The position numbers were made by a program, and so were the translations under genes. The notes below the pieces were generated by a model that ran no database searches, had not been told where the DNA came from, and worked only from the letters and a program-made list of their open reading frames with translations. This document shows positions 35,358-43,809 of a DNA stretch of 57,486 nucleotides, piece by piece. Numbering within the stretch: the first letter of the stretch is position 1; each line of letters opens with the position of its first letter. This DNA comes from Cyclobacteriaceae bacterium (GTDB lineage: Bacteria > Bacteroidota > Bacteroidia > Cytophagales > Cyclobacteriaceae), in assembly GCA_023151255.1 (NCBI GenBank), contig JAKLJG010000005.1, forward strand, positions 19,570 to 77,055. Direction: 5' to 3'.

Positions 35358-35712
35358 GCAACAATCTTGTACAAAGGCTTTAGAGGAGCCGAGTAATCGC
35401 TAAAACAATTTTTAACACTTGCCTTAGCGGGTTTAATATAATCCCCAGGGCGCACTTAGCTCAGAAAGGAGGTATAATTTTGGGGCTAAATGCTTATGGA
35501 TAAGCCTGACTTTGGCTTAACCTATAAATCTGTGCTATAATCCGTAAAAATGGGTTTTAAGGCAAAACAGACTGCAATCGCATTTTTTGGCCTCAAAAGT
35601 GAAAAGTTCAGCCAAATTTTGCCCGCCCCATGCAGTAGTGAGTGGTTTTAACCACGCCTACTGACAGGAGCAGGTAAATACACGTGAACGCTATGGCAAA
35701 AAGCTTATTCAC
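35358..35712 (-). pseudogene. Decayed HYCMG-type small membrane protein gene
   Basis: From a GTG at 35712 the minus strand encodes MNKLFAIAFTCIYLLLSVG, then VVKTTHYCMGRAKFG, and stops at 35608. The signal-like helix plus HYCMG motif is the start of a small Bacteroidota family. In the +1 frame the reading continues as LAELFTFEAKKCDCS, with stop at 35535, and after further stops as HKHLAPKLYLLSELSA, both like that family's middle and end. A frameshift near 35615-35625 and at least two in-frame stops are therefore inferred. Sequencing error alone would need several events. The region 35315-35776 holds no other gene. Confidence 0.6.
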
Positions 35713-35818
35713 TGTGCATGAAAGAACCCTAAAGTACGCGGTAAGGTTTCAATTTTCCTAAAGAATTTCTGAAACTTTGTTTACCCCCAAAAAATGCCCT
35801 TTTTTGCATGAAAACCGC

Positions 35819-36469
35819 ATGTTGGAGGATAATTACAAGCAACGGGGCCTACGCAAAAAACTCGTTAAAATTCTTGAAAAAAAAGGCATTACAGACCCCC
35901 GGGTACTCCAGGCCATTGGCAAAGTACCCAGGCATGTATTTTTTGATAATGCTCTGCTAGAACATGCCTATCAGGATAAGGCATTTCCTATTGGCGAAGG
36001 GCAAACTATCTCACAACCCTATACGGTAGCCTTTCAGACGGAGAAACTGGAGGTCAAGCCTGGCGATAAGGTTCTGGAAATAGGTACAGGGTCGGGCTAC
36101 CAGGCCTGCATCCTGCTTGAACTGGGTGCTCAGGTTTATACAATCGAATACAATAAAAAGTTGTATGAAAAGGCGAAGTCCTTTTTACCGCGCATCGGCT
36201 ATAAGCCCTACTTCTATTTAGGCGATGGTTCAAAGGGCTTACCCGCTAAAGCACCTTTCAATAAAATATTAGTAACAGCAGGAGCCCCCGTTGTACCCGA
36301 AGCCCTTATACATCAACTGGCTGATAACGGTGTGCTGGTCATCCCGGTTGGCGATCGTGAAAAACAACGCATGGTTCGGATTAGGAAAAAGAACGGCCAC
36401 CTTAGCAAAGAAGAGTTTGATTACTTTAGTTTTGTGCCGCTGCTTGGTGAAAAAGGCTGGACCCGGTAG
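35819..36469 (+). CDS. pcm: Protein-L-isoaspartate O-methyltransferase
   Basis: Uses SAM to methylate isoaspartyl residues in damaged proteins and start their repair. Start ATG 35819 (MLEDNYKQRGLRKKLVKIL) gives 217 residues; the frame extends to 35777 but those extra residues are not family-like. Motifs are VPRHVFF, GEGQTISQPYTVAFQTE, the SAM-binding VLEIGTGSGYQACIL, and the C-terminal VTAGAP and GVLVIPVG. The next gene starts 4 bp after the stop. Confidence 0.93.
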   Translation: MLEDNYKQRGLRKKLVKILEKKGITDPRVLQAIGKVPRHVFFDNALLEHAYQDKAFPIGEGQTISQPYTVAFQTEKLEVKPGDKVLEIGTGSGYQACILLELGAQVYTIEYNKKLYEKAKSFLPRIGYKPYFYLGDGSKGLPAKAPFNKILVTAGAPVVPEALIHQLADNGVLVIPVGDREKQRMVRIRKKNGHLSKEEFDYFSFVPLLGEKGWTR

Positions 36470-36472
36470 TTA

Positions 36473-37009
36473 ATGCAATCAACTATGCCAAGAAAGAAAA
36501 AATACCCGCGTGAATCGTTTGTGAGTATGACCGAACTGGTTTTACCCAACGATACAAACACACTGAACAACCTGATGGGCGGAAGACTGATGCACTGGAT
36601 GGATATTGTATCGGCCATAGCCGCCCAAAAGCATTCTAACCGCATTGTGGTTACCGCCTCCGTTGATAATATTTCGTTCAGGCATCCCATTCTGTTGGGG
36701 CATGTGGTTACGCTGAAAGCACGGGTAACCCGATCTTTCAATTCATCAATGGAAGTGCGTATAGATGTGGAGGCAGAGGACATCCCATCGGGAAAAAAAA
36801 TTGAAAGCAACAGTGCATACTTCACCTTTGTTGCCGTTGACCAGAGCGGAAGACCCATTGACGTGCCCGAAATCGAACCGGAAACGGACGAAGAAAAAGA
36901 ATATTACAATGGCGCACTTCGAAGAAGACAATTGCGCCTGATCCTTGCCGGCCGTATGAAACCACAGGATGCCCACGAACTAAAGTCCATTTTTGATATA
37001 AACCAATGA
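36473..37009 (+). CDS. Acyl-CoA thioesterase (hotdog fold)
   Basis: A 178-residue hotdog thioesterase related to YciA/Acot-type enzymes. The core is VLPNDTNTLNNLMGGRLMHWMDIVSAIAA, with the catalytic Asn and Asp typical of this group, followed by VVTASVDNISFRHPILLGHVV. It hydrolyses acyl-CoAs to free acids. It overlaps the following small gene by 4 bp. Confidence 0.9.
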   Translation: MQSTMPRKKKYPRESFVSMTELVLPNDTNTLNNLMGGRLMHWMDIVSAIAAQKHSNRIVVTASVDNISFRHPILLGHVVTLKARVTRSFNSSMEVRIDVEAEDIPSGKKIESNSAYFTFVAVDQSGRPIDVPEIEPETDEEKEYYNGALRRRQLRLILAGRMKPQDAHELKSIFDINQ

Positions 37010-37398
37010 AGGGCGTTATTAACCTTGCTGCCGATATCTACTCCGAAGATCTTTACTGCATTTCAAACCAAACGCTGGTTGTAATCCCTGAAAATTGGCA
37101 TAACCTGGGAGTACCGGAAAAGGATCTGATTACAAGGTTTGTTGAGGCACTTAAACAACACTTTTCGGTTACAAAAATCAGTGTAGTTAGCGAATCAGCT
37201 ATTACTACATCTCTAATCAATCAATGCAAGGCCAGCCTTATAATTAGTTTTGGAGTTCCCCTGCCAGAAATTGAAGATAAGTACTTACCTGTAAAATACC
37301 ACAGCGCAGAGTTAATTCTGGCGGATAGCCCAGCCGAAATGAACCAGGAACGGAAAGAAAAATTATGGGCTGCCCTTAAAAAGCGTTATTCACGCTAA
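37006..37398 (+). CDS. Hypothetical protein, translationally coupled to the thioesterase
   Basis: I do not recognise this 130-residue protein. It is soluble, with alternating strands and helices (QTLVVIPENW, FVEALKQHFSVTKISVVSES, CKASLIISFGVP, ELILADSPAEM) suggesting a small Rossmann-like fold. It has no signal peptide. The 4-bp ATGA overlap with the thioesterase gene supports it as a real gene. Confidence 0.65.
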   Translation: MKGVINLAADIYSEDLYCISNQTLVVIPENWHNLGVPEKDLITRFVEALKQHFSVTKISVVSESAITTSLINQCKASLIISFGVPLPEIEDKYLPVKYHSAELILADSPAEMNQERKEKLWAALKKRYSR

Positions 37399-37421
37399 CC
37401 ATGGTTCCTGGCCTGCTGGCC

Positions 37422-37454
37422 TTTTTGCCGAATAGGGCAGTTCTTCTATCTTTG
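37422..37454 (+). promoter_or_regulatory. Bacteroidota-type promoter of hppA
   Basis: TTTTTG at 37422-37427 and TATCTTTG at 37447-37454 are separated by 19 bp and match the consensus perfectly. Transcription would begin near 37460, giving hppA a leader of roughly 70 bases. Confidence 0.7.
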
Positions 37455-37532
37455 CGCAGTTTTTTTTGGGGTGTCGGCATGCATTACCGATTGAACCCTG
37501 AAACCCTTAATCAATAACCTGTAAACGTTACA

Positions 37533-39833
37533 ATGGAAAACCTACATTACTATTTGCCGGCATTCGGAGTGCTGGGTATTATTTTTGTTCTCTGGAAAAG
37601 TGCCTGGGTTAATAAGCAGGATGCCGGTTCCGAAAAAATGAAAAAGATTGCCGGCCACATAGCCGAAGGCGCAATGGCTTTTCTTAAAGCCGAATACAAA
37701 ATCTTGGCGGTATTTGTTGTCTGTGTCGCTATCCTGCTCGGGGTAACCGCCAATACCGAATCCTCCTCTCCTTTGGTGGCTGTTTCATTTATACTCGGGG
37801 CTTTCTGTTCAGCGCTTGCCGGGTTTATCGGCATGCGGGTAGCAACAAAAGCCAATGTTCGTACTACCAATGCGGCCCGTACCAGTTTGGGGCGTGCGTT
37901 GGAAGTTGCCTTTGCCGGTGGTTCAGTAATGGGGATGGGAGTGGTAGGACTGGGTGTATTAGGATTAAGCACCTTATTCATTATCTACTCCAATATTTTT
38001 GGTATTGATTCACAAGCCAACCTTACTCAGGTTATTACCATTATCACCGGTTTTTCATTTGGCGCTTCTTCTATCGCCTTGTTTGCCCGTGTTGGCGGAG
38101 GCATCTACACCAAAGCTGCCGATGTGGGAGCCGACCTTGTTGGTAAAGTTGAAGCGGGTATTCCTGAAGATCACCCGCTCAATCCGGCTACCATTGCCGA
38201 TAACGTGGGCGATAACGTGGGCGATGTAGCCGGCATGGGGGCCGACTTGTTTGAGTCGTATGTCGGCTCCATTGTGGGTACAATGGTATTAGGAGCAGCC
38301 TTTATGGTACCCGGGTTTGTCGATAATTTCAATGGCCTTTCCGCTGTACTGTTGCCCCTTGTACTGGCTGGTGTTGGTATTGTTATGTCCTTCATCGGCA
38401 CCTTCTTCGTTCGGGTTAAAGAAGGGGGCGATCCGCAAAAAGCCCTGAACATGGGTGAGTTTGTTTCATCCGGCATTATGATAGCCGCCTCTTACTTCAT
38501 TATTACAAACATGCTGCCTGCACAGTGGAGTTTTACCGACCCGCTGTACACCGATGGCGAAGGAAATGCCGTTGTGAGAACGATGACCGCCATGGGTGTT
38601 TTCTGGGCAACGGTTATCGGATTAATTGCCGGCTTGCTCGTTGGGCTGATAACTGAGTATTACACGGGTATGGGTAAAAAGCCCGTGCTCTCAATTGTGC
38701 GTCAATCATCAACCGGTGCCGCAACAAATATTATAGCAGGTTTAGGTGTTGGTATGATGTCCACCGCATTGCCCATCATCATTATTGCGTTATCAATTAT
38801 CGGTGCATTCTACTTTGGCGGCTTGTACGGTATCGCAATTGCCGCTGTGGGCATGCTTTCAAACCTGGGTATACAACTGGCAGTTGATGCTTACGGCCCC
38901 ATTTCGGATAATGCCGGTGGTATTGCCGAAATGTCGGAATTACCCAAAGAAGTTCGTTCGCGTACCGACAAACTGGATGCAGTAGGTAACACCACTGCAG
39001 CCATCGGTAAAGGATTTGCCATTGCCTCGGCTGCCTTAACTGCGCTGGCGTTGTTTGGCGCCTTCATGACTACGGCAAAACTTGGATCGATTGACGTTTC
39101 AAAGGCCAATGTCATGGCGGGCTTATTTATCGGTGGTATGCTTCCGTTTGTGTTTTCCGCACTCGCTATGGGCGCAGTGGGCCGCGCAGCCATGTCAATG
39201 ATTGAAGAGGTAAGGAGGCAGTTCACCTCCATACCGGCTTTAAAAGCCGCGTTGGACGTCATGAAGCGCAACGGTGATAAAAGCAAAGAAGAATGGTCAG
39301 CTGAAGACCAGAGGATTTTTAATGATGCCGATGGCAAAGCTGAATACGGAAAGTGTGTTGAGATTTCAACGCAGGCAGCCATCCGCCAGATGGTCGTACC
39401 CGGCCTGATGGCAGTTATTGCCCCGGTATTAATTGCATTCTTACCCGGCTTTGGTGTTGAAGCCCTGGGTGGGATGTTAGCCGGAGTAACCGTATCCGGT
39501 GTGCTGATGGCCATCTTCCAGTCGAATGCTGGTGGCGCCTGGGATAACGCCAAGAAAAGCTTTGAGGAAGGCGTGGAAATAAACGGCCAGAAGTATTACA
39601 AAAAATCTGACCCTCACAAAGCAGCTGTGGTTGGCGATACCGTAGGTGATCCGTTTAAGGACACTTCAGGACCTTCACTAAATATTCTATTAAAACTGAT
39701 GTCGGTAGTAGCCTTGGTTATTGCCCCGTTGCTGGCTCAGGATACTAACACCAGTCAGTCTCAGGCTGAAGAAAATAAACCCAAAATGGAAGTTATAAGT
39801 GTTAAGCCTTTAGATAATGCCCAAGCAAAGTAG
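37533..39833 (+). CDS. hppA: Membrane-bound ion-pumping pyrophosphatase
   Basis: A 766-residue, roughly 16-helix pump that couples pyrophosphate hydrolysis to Na+ and/or H+ export. The catalytic loops are [18 protein letters not shown], the acidic [18 protein letters not shown], and [12 protein letters not shown], plus [17 protein letters not shown] near the end. The segment [10 protein letters not shown] has alanine where K+-independent enzymes carry lysine, so it belongs to the K+-dependent class, many of which pump Na+. A hydrophilic tail ([14 protein letters not shown]) is extra to the core. It has its own promoter and terminator. Confidence 0.96.
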   Translation: MENLHYYLPAFGVLGIIFVLWKSAWVNKQDAGSEKMKKIAGHIAEGAMAFLKAEYKILAVFVVCVAILLGVTANTESSSPLVAVSFILGAFCSALAGFIGMRVATKANVRTTNAARTSLGRALEVAFAGGSVMGMGVVGLGVLGLSTLFIIYSNIFGIDSQANLTQVITIITGFSFGASSIALFARVGGGIYTKAADVGADLVGKVEAGIPEDHPLNPATIADNVGDNVGDVAGMGADLFESYVGSIVGTMVLGAAFMVPGFVDNFNGLSAVLLPLVLAGVGIVMSFIGTFFVRVKEGGDPQKALNMGEFVSSGIMIAASYFIITNMLPAQWSFTDPLYTDGEGNAVVRTMTAMGVFWATVIGLIAGLLVGLITEYYTGMGKKPVLSIVRQSSTGAATNIIAGLGVGMMSTALPIIIIALSIIGAFYFGGLYGIAIAAVGMLSNLGIQLAVDAYGPISDNAGGIAEMSELPKEVRSRTDKLDAVGNTTAAIGKGFAIASAALTALALFGAFMTTAKLGSIDVSKANVMAGLFIGGMLPFVFSALAMGAVGRAAMSMIEEVRRQFTSIPALKAALDVMKRNGDKSKEEWSAEDQRIFNDADGKAEYGKCVEISTQAAIRQMVVPGLMAVIAPVLIAFLPGFGVEALGGMLAGVTVSGVLMAIFQSNAGGAWDNAKKSFEEGVEINGQKYYKKSDPHKAAVVGDTVGDPFKDTSGPSLNILLKLMSVVALVIAPLLAQDTNTSQSQAEENKPKMEVISVKPLDNAQAK

Positions 39834-39848
39834 CCGCTACCATCACCT

Positions 39849-39882
39849 AAAAAACCCTGGCCGGGCCGGTCAGGGTTTTTTG
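39849..39882 (+). terminator. Rho-independent terminator after hppA
   Basis: AAAAAACCCTG (39849-39859) pairs with CAGGGTTTTTT (39871-39881); a GC-rich inner region closes the loop and a T-run ends it. The stem is symmetrical in A/T and could work in both directions, but only plus-strand genes are adjacent. Confidence 0.85.
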
Positions 39883-39895
39883 TTTATTTTACAGC

Positions 39896-40315
39896 ATGTT
39901 TAGACTACTGATTTTTGCTCTCTTTTCACTAAACGCCTCGGGCCAAACAGTTGTTGGAAAATGGAAAACCATTGACGACACTTCCGGAGAGGTTAAATCG
40001 GTTGTTGAAATTTATGAACGAAACGGTAAGGTGTATGGAAAGGTCGTTCAAACGTTTCCGAAACCCGGGCAAAACCCCGACCCGGTTTGTTCCAAATGCG
40101 ATTTGGAGGATGAGCGGTACAATAAAAAGATTATTGGTATGGAGATTATGAAAGACCTAATAAAATCCGGCAGCGAGTACACAAACGGAGATATTCTTGA
40201 CCCGGAAAACGGTAAAGTTTACCGGTGCAAAGTATGGCTGGAGGGTGTAAATCTTAAACTTAGAGGGTATTGGGGACCATTTTGGCGAACCCAGACCTGG
40301 CTTAAAGCTGATTAA
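39896..40315 (+). CDS. DUF2147 secreted protein
   Basis: A 139-residue protein with a short signal peptide (MFRLLIFALFSLNASGQ). The family pattern runs GKWKTIDDTSGEVKSVVEIYERNGKVYGKV, then IGMEIMKDL, DILDPENGKVYRCKVWLEG and LRGYWGPFWRTQTW. DUF2147 is a lipocalin-like exported domain of unknown ligand. Two cysteines (CSKC) lie in the middle. The gene is monocistronic by its terminator upstream and a 70-bp gap downstream. Confidence 0.9.
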   Translation: MFRLLIFALFSLNASGQTVVGKWKTIDDTSGEVKSVVEIYERNGKVYGKVVQTFPKPGQNPDPVCSKCDLEDERYNKKIIGMEIMKDLIKSGSEYTNGDILDPENGKVYRCKVWLEGVNLKLRGYWGPFWRTQTWLKAD

Positions 40316-40386
40316 TCTGCTTATGCAACATTTTAACGATAATATAGTACATTAAACCACGTTTACGGTTACCAAATTGATACACG

Positions 40387-40950
40387 ATGGTATTCAAGTC
40401 GAGCTCTGCAATGGACGAAAAGGAAATTTTCGAGCGCATCTGTAAAGGTGATGAACGAGCTCTGGAGTTCTTATACAAAAAATACTACCGGATGATGACC
40501 AAGATGGTCATTACCAACAGCGGAACGGAGGAAGAAGCCCGCGACATCTACCAAGAAGCCTTGGTAGTATTCTGGCAAAAGGCTGTTTCAGGTAAGTTGG
40601 TGCTCACTTCAAAAATGAGCACGTTTATCTATAGCATCTGCCAGAACTTATGGCGAAAGGAGCTAGAGCGTAAAAAGCGGCTTAGTAACGAAGAAAAAGA
40701 TTTACCGGTTACCCTGGATACGGAAAGCGAGGAGCGGAACAAAATCATCGCCCGGTGTATTGATCAGTTAGGCGATACCTGTAAAAAAGTACTGATGTAC
40801 TACTATTTCGATGAGATGTCGATGCAGGAAATTGCTGACAAGTTGGGATTTGCCAATACCGATACCGCAAAAACCAAAAAGTATAAGTGCAAACAAAAAC
40901 TGGATGAATTAATTAAAGCTCAGTATTCTGAGTTGGATTTTTTAGATTAA
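40387..40950 (+). CDS. ECF-type RNA polymerase sigma factor
   Basis: A 187-residue sigma-70 family protein with region 2 (ALEFLYKKYYRMMTKMVITNSGTEEEARDIYQEALVVFWQK) and region 4 (LMYYYFDEMSMQEIADKLGFANTDTAKTKKYKCKQKL). ATG 40411 (MDEKEIFERIC) is a possible alternative start. It lies 4 bp ahead of a single-pass membrane protein gene that fits an anti-sigma factor. Confidence 0.92.
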   Translation: MVFKSSSAMDEKEIFERICKGDERALEFLYKKYYRMMTKMVITNSGTEEEARDIYQEALVVFWQKAVSGKLVLTSKMSTFIYSICQNLWRKELERKKRLSNEEKDLPVTLDTESEERNKIIARCIDQLGDTCKKVLMYYYFDEMSMQEIADKLGFANTDTAKTKKYKCKQKLDELIKAQYSELDFLD

Positions 40951-40953
40951 CAC

Positions 40954-41799
40954 ATGGCCTCCGAAAACGAATTACGCTTACTGGATGATTATCTGGCCAA
41001 CCGGCTTACCGGGCAGGAAAAGATTGCATTTGAACAACACCTGCAAGGCAGTACTGAATTACAACAGGAGTTAAAGTTTCAACAGGAGCTGATACAAGGA
41101 ATCCGCCAGGCACGTGTAGCTGAACTGAAGGCTATGCTCAACAATGTTCCGGTACCTCCTGCAAATGTTGGTACCGCCTCCGTTGTTAAAATTATTTCCG
41201 CAGTTGCCGTTGTGGGCGTAGTTTCAACTGCCCTCTATTATTACTTTGATAACAAAAACAACGAACAGCCACAGGTTAATAAAAAAGAAGAAACCATTGT
41301 TAGTCCTGTAACCCCGGCTGACTCAGAATCAAAATCGCAGGACCAGGCAGTAGTTATTACTGACGAAAGTGCAGTGAATACCAAACCGACAGAAAAGCCG
41401 GTTGTTTCCGAGTCTGCTGCACCGGCCGTACACCCGAAACTCGATGTATATTCACCTGAGGCAGAAGCCGACCAGTTGCAGCTACAAAAAGAACATGCCC
41501 AATTGGAGATTATTTCAAAAGCCTTTGTTACTTCTTCTATCGAAGTTGAAGCCAAGGAAGCCTCCCGCAAATACGGCTTTCATTATATGTTTAAGGACAA
41601 TAGATTGGTTTTGTACGGCTCATTTAATGATAATCTGTATGAAATTCTTGAATTCATTGCGGGAGATCAGCGCACCGTGGTGCTCTACTACAACAGTGCA
41701 TATTACCTGCTTGACCTTGATAAATCAGTACCCACTCCGCTGGTGCCCATCAAAGACAAAGCGCTCCTCAACAAACTAAAGCAATACCGAGGCAATTAA
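40954..41799 (+). CDS. Putative membrane anti-sigma factor
   Basis: A 281-residue protein. The N-terminus (LLDDYLANRLTGQEKIAFEQHLQGSTELQQEL) resembles the cytoplasmic zinc-less anti-sigma segment of Bacteroidota FecR/anti-sigma proteins. A membrane helix lies at residues 73-92, then a low-complexity linker (residues 95-160, rich in Glu, Ser, Pro, Val), and a periplasmic domain to the C-terminus (EASRKYGFHYMFKDNRLV onward). It starts 4 bp after the sigma gene and is followed by a terminator. Confidence 0.7.
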   Translation: MASENELRLLDDYLANRLTGQEKIAFEQHLQGSTELQQELKFQQELIQGIRQARVAELKAMLNNVPVPPANVGTASVVKIISAVAVVGVVSTALYYYFDNKNNEQPQVNKKEETIVSPVTPADSESKSQDQAVVITDESAVNTKPTEKPVVSESAAPAVHPKLDVYSPEAEADQLQLQKEHAQLEIISKAFVTSSIEVEAKEASRKYGFHYMFKDNRLVLYGSFNDNLYEILEFIAGDQRTVVLYYNSAYYLLDLDKSVPTPLVPIKDKALLNKLKQYRGN

Positions 41800-41810
41800 T
41801 TATCAGAATT

Positions 41811-41835
41811 ACCCCGTTACTAGCGGGGTTTTTTG
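41811..41835 (+). terminator. Rho-independent terminator after the sigma/anti-sigma pair
   Basis: ACCCCG (41811-41816) and CGGGGT (41824-41829) enclose a seven-base loop, with T's to 41834. It separates the sigma operon from ftsX. Confidence 0.8.
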
Positions 41836-41877
41836 TTGGTATGGTTATTTACTACCGCCTTTACTGAATTAAATAGC

Positions 41878-41885
41878 TACCTTTG
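41878..41885 (+). promoter_or_regulatory. -7 promoter element directly before ftsX
   Basis: TACCTTTG matches TAnnTTTG exactly and ends 4 bp before the ftsX ATG at 41890, predicting a leaderless or near-leaderless mRNA. No good -33 TTTG was found at 19-21 bp upstream, so strength is uncertain. Confidence 0.4.
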
Positions 41886-41889
41886 CCCG

Positions 41890-42783
41890 ATGCAGAAAGG
41901 TTACGTTACCAAAAAACTTGGCAGCTATCCGTTGGTCGGGGTAATTCTAAGCATTACCCTTGCCCTCTTTGTAACGGGTCTTTTTGGTTTGCTTATTATT
42001 TACTCAAGTCAACTTGAAAAACTTGTGCGCCAAAATGTACGCGTACAGGTTTACTTAAAAAATGGCTTAACCGAAAGCCAGCGTACTCAAATCGAAAAAA
42101 AACTTGAGGCGCTCCCCTACCTCTCCCAGCCAGAGGCTAATGCGCAGCCTGTAATTTTTTTTGTTTCAAAAGATGAGGCAGCCAGAAAATTTATTGCCGA
42201 AACAGGCGAGGATTTTACAAAATTTCTTGGTGAAAATCCGCTGCATGATGCCTACCTGATTACCATTGCCCCGGCTTATCACAGCCCCGAAGACCTGCAT
42301 AAAATAAAGAAGGAGATTGAAGGAATGAATGGCATTTTTCAGGTTTACTACGTTGAAGAACTGATAACAGCAATTAACAACAACGTAACCCGCATAAGCC
42401 TGATTTTACTTGGCCTGATTATCATCTTTTTACTGGTGGTCATCCTGCTTATTAACAACACCATCCGGCTGGCGTTATTTTCACAGCGCTTCCTTATCCG
42501 CAGCATGCAACTGGTTGGAGCAAAAAATTGGTTTATTCAAAAACCCTTCTTACTTCGGGCGATGATTTATGGTTCGGTTGGCGGCTTATTGGCATCGGCA
42601 GGACTTACCGCTGTTGTTGAAACCGCTAACCGTAAAATTGAAGATCTTAAAGCACTTCAGAGTTTACCTCATTTCGCAATGCTGATGGGTGGCCTGTTCT
42701 TACTCGGAATAATCATTTCTGTGGTTAGTACCCAGGCGTCCATTCGCAGATATCTCCGCATGTCGTTAGATGAACTTTATTGA
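41890..42783 (+). CDS. ftsX: Cell division protein FtsX
   Basis: The membrane subunit of the FtsEX complex that couples septal peptidoglycan hydrolysis to division. The start at ATG 41890 (MQKGYVTKKLGSYPLVGV) gives 297 residues with four membrane helices (about 18-40, 174-198, 226-246, 262-285) and a large periplasmic domain between the first two. The upstream TTG-started extension overlaps the terminator and promoter and is rejected. No ftsE is in the window, as is common for split FtsE/FtsX loci in Bacteroidota. Confidence 0.93.
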   Translation: MQKGYVTKKLGSYPLVGVILSITLALFVTGLFGLLIIYSSQLEKLVRQNVRVQVYLKNGLTESQRTQIEKKLEALPYLSQPEANAQPVIFFVSKDEAARKFIAETGEDFTKFLGENPLHDAYLITIAPAYHSPEDLHKIKKEIEGMNGIFQVYYVEELITAINNNVTRISLILLGLIIIFLLVVILLINNTIRLALFSQRFLIRSMQLVGAKNWFIQKPFLLRAMIYGSVGGLLASAGLTAVVETANRKIEDLKALQSLPHFAMLMGGLFLLGIIISVVSTQASIRRYLRMSLDELY

Positions 42784-42789
42784 TAATTT

Positions 42790-42999
42790 ATGGAGCACAA
42801 ATTACCCTTTAGCCGAAAAAACTACATACTGATGATTGCCGGTCTGATAACGCTGGTCGTTGGTTTTATTGTTATGTCGCTGGATAAAGAAACACATGGC
42901 TTTGGATTTCTCGGCCTGACCCTGGGGCCAATCATAGTCGTAGCAGGGTTTATCATTCAGCTCTTTGCTATTCTGTACCGGGCCGAAGAGAAAAAATAA
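42790..42999 (+). CDS. DUF3098 family small membrane protein
   Basis: A 69-residue protein with two membrane helices (residues 12-30 and 40-62). It begins [21 protein letters not shown], the characteristic DUF3098 opening. It lies between ftsX and uppP, 6 and 13 bp away, in the conserved Bacteroidota order. Its role is unknown; linkage suggests cell-envelope or division function. Confidence 0.88.
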   Translation: MEHKLPFSRKNYILMIAGLITLVVGFIVMSLDKETHGFGFLGLTLGPIIVVAGFIIQLFAILYRAEEKK

Positions 43000-43012
43000 C
43001 CGCAATTCTACC

Positions 43013-43804
43013 ATGTCGGTTATCCAGGCTATTCTGCTGGCCATCATTGAAGGCCTTACCGAGTTTCTTCCTGTATCGTCAACGGGTCATATCATAATTG
43101 GCTCATCGTTGATGGGTATTGCTACACAGTCGTTTACAAAATTGTTTACCGTAGCAGTTCAGTTCGGTGCTATTCTTTCGGTAGTTGTGCTTTATTGGAA
43201 GAAGTTTATTCAATCCGTTGACTTCTACTTTAAATTATTTATTGCTTTTATACCTGCTGCCCTCATCGGCCTTTTGCTGGATAAATTTATTGATACCTGG
43301 CTTGAACGGGTTGATGTAGTCGGCTATAGCCTGGTGGCCGGAGGAATTATCTTCTTATTCATCGACAGCCTGTTCCAGAACAATGAGAAAAATATCGACC
43401 AGCGAATAACAAACCCGATTGCCCTACGCATCGGCTTGTTTCAATGCCTGGCGCTTATTCCCGGGGTTTCACGTTCAGCAGCCACCATCATTGGCGGGCT
43501 GTCACAAAACCTCAATAAAAAAAATGCGGCAGAATTTTCTTTCTTCCTTGCTGTTCCTACCTTGTTTGCAGCAGCAGCCTACAAGCTTTTTTCATTTGCA
43601 AAATCAGGGACAACCATTTCATCGGATGATATTCTCCTGCTGGTAATCGGTAACCTGGTGGCATTTGTTGTTGCCATGGTGGCAATTAAGTCATTCATCG
43701 GCTTTTTAACACGCCACGGCTTTAAGGTGTTTGGCTACTACCGCATTGTGATAGGGGTAATCATTCTGGTACTTTACCACCTCGGATACGACCTTGCTAT
43801 TTAA
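43013..43804 (+). CDS. uppP: Undecaprenyl-diphosphatase (BacA type)
   Basis: Recycles the lipid carrier of peptidoglycan synthesis by removing one phosphate from undecaprenyl diphosphate. The start at ATG 43013 ([20 protein letters not shown]) gives 263 residues with about eight hydrophobic segments. Signature motifs are [14 protein letters not shown] and [13 protein letters not shown]. The longer frame to 42965 overlaps DUF3098 and is rejected. Spacing to truB is 5 bp. Confidence 0.95.
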   Translation: MSVIQAILLAIIEGLTEFLPVSSTGHIIIGSSLMGIATQSFTKLFTVAVQFGAILSVVVLYWKKFIQSVDFYFKLFIAFIPAALIGLLLDKFIDTWLERVDVVGYSLVAGGIIFLFIDSLFQNNEKNIDQRITNPIALRIGLFQCLALIPGVSRSAATIIGGLSQNLNKKNAAEFSFFLAVPTLFAAAAYKLFSFAKSGTTISSDDILLLVIGNLVAFVVAMVAIKSFIGFLTRHGFKVFGYYRIVIGVIILVLYHLGYDLAI

Positions 43805-43809
43805 AGGCC

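Noticed and set aside
35315-35776. tmRNA, RNase P RNA or 6S RNA gene in the long gap
   Set aside because: None of the conserved cores of tmRNA or RNase P RNA could be found, nor a convincing 6S bubble; a decayed protein gene explains the region better.
38891-39553. 220-codon minus-strand frame within hppA
   Set aside because: It is antisense to conserved pyrophosphatase sequence and has low-complexity composition (Pro, Ala, Ser, Thr) typical of shadow frames.
41833-41889. TTG-started extension of FtsX
   Set aside because: It covers the terminator T-run and the -7 box; the first family-like residue is at ATG 41890.
42965-43012. Longer N-terminus for UppP
   Set aside because: It lies within the DUF3098 gene; ATG 43013 gives the standard UppP start.
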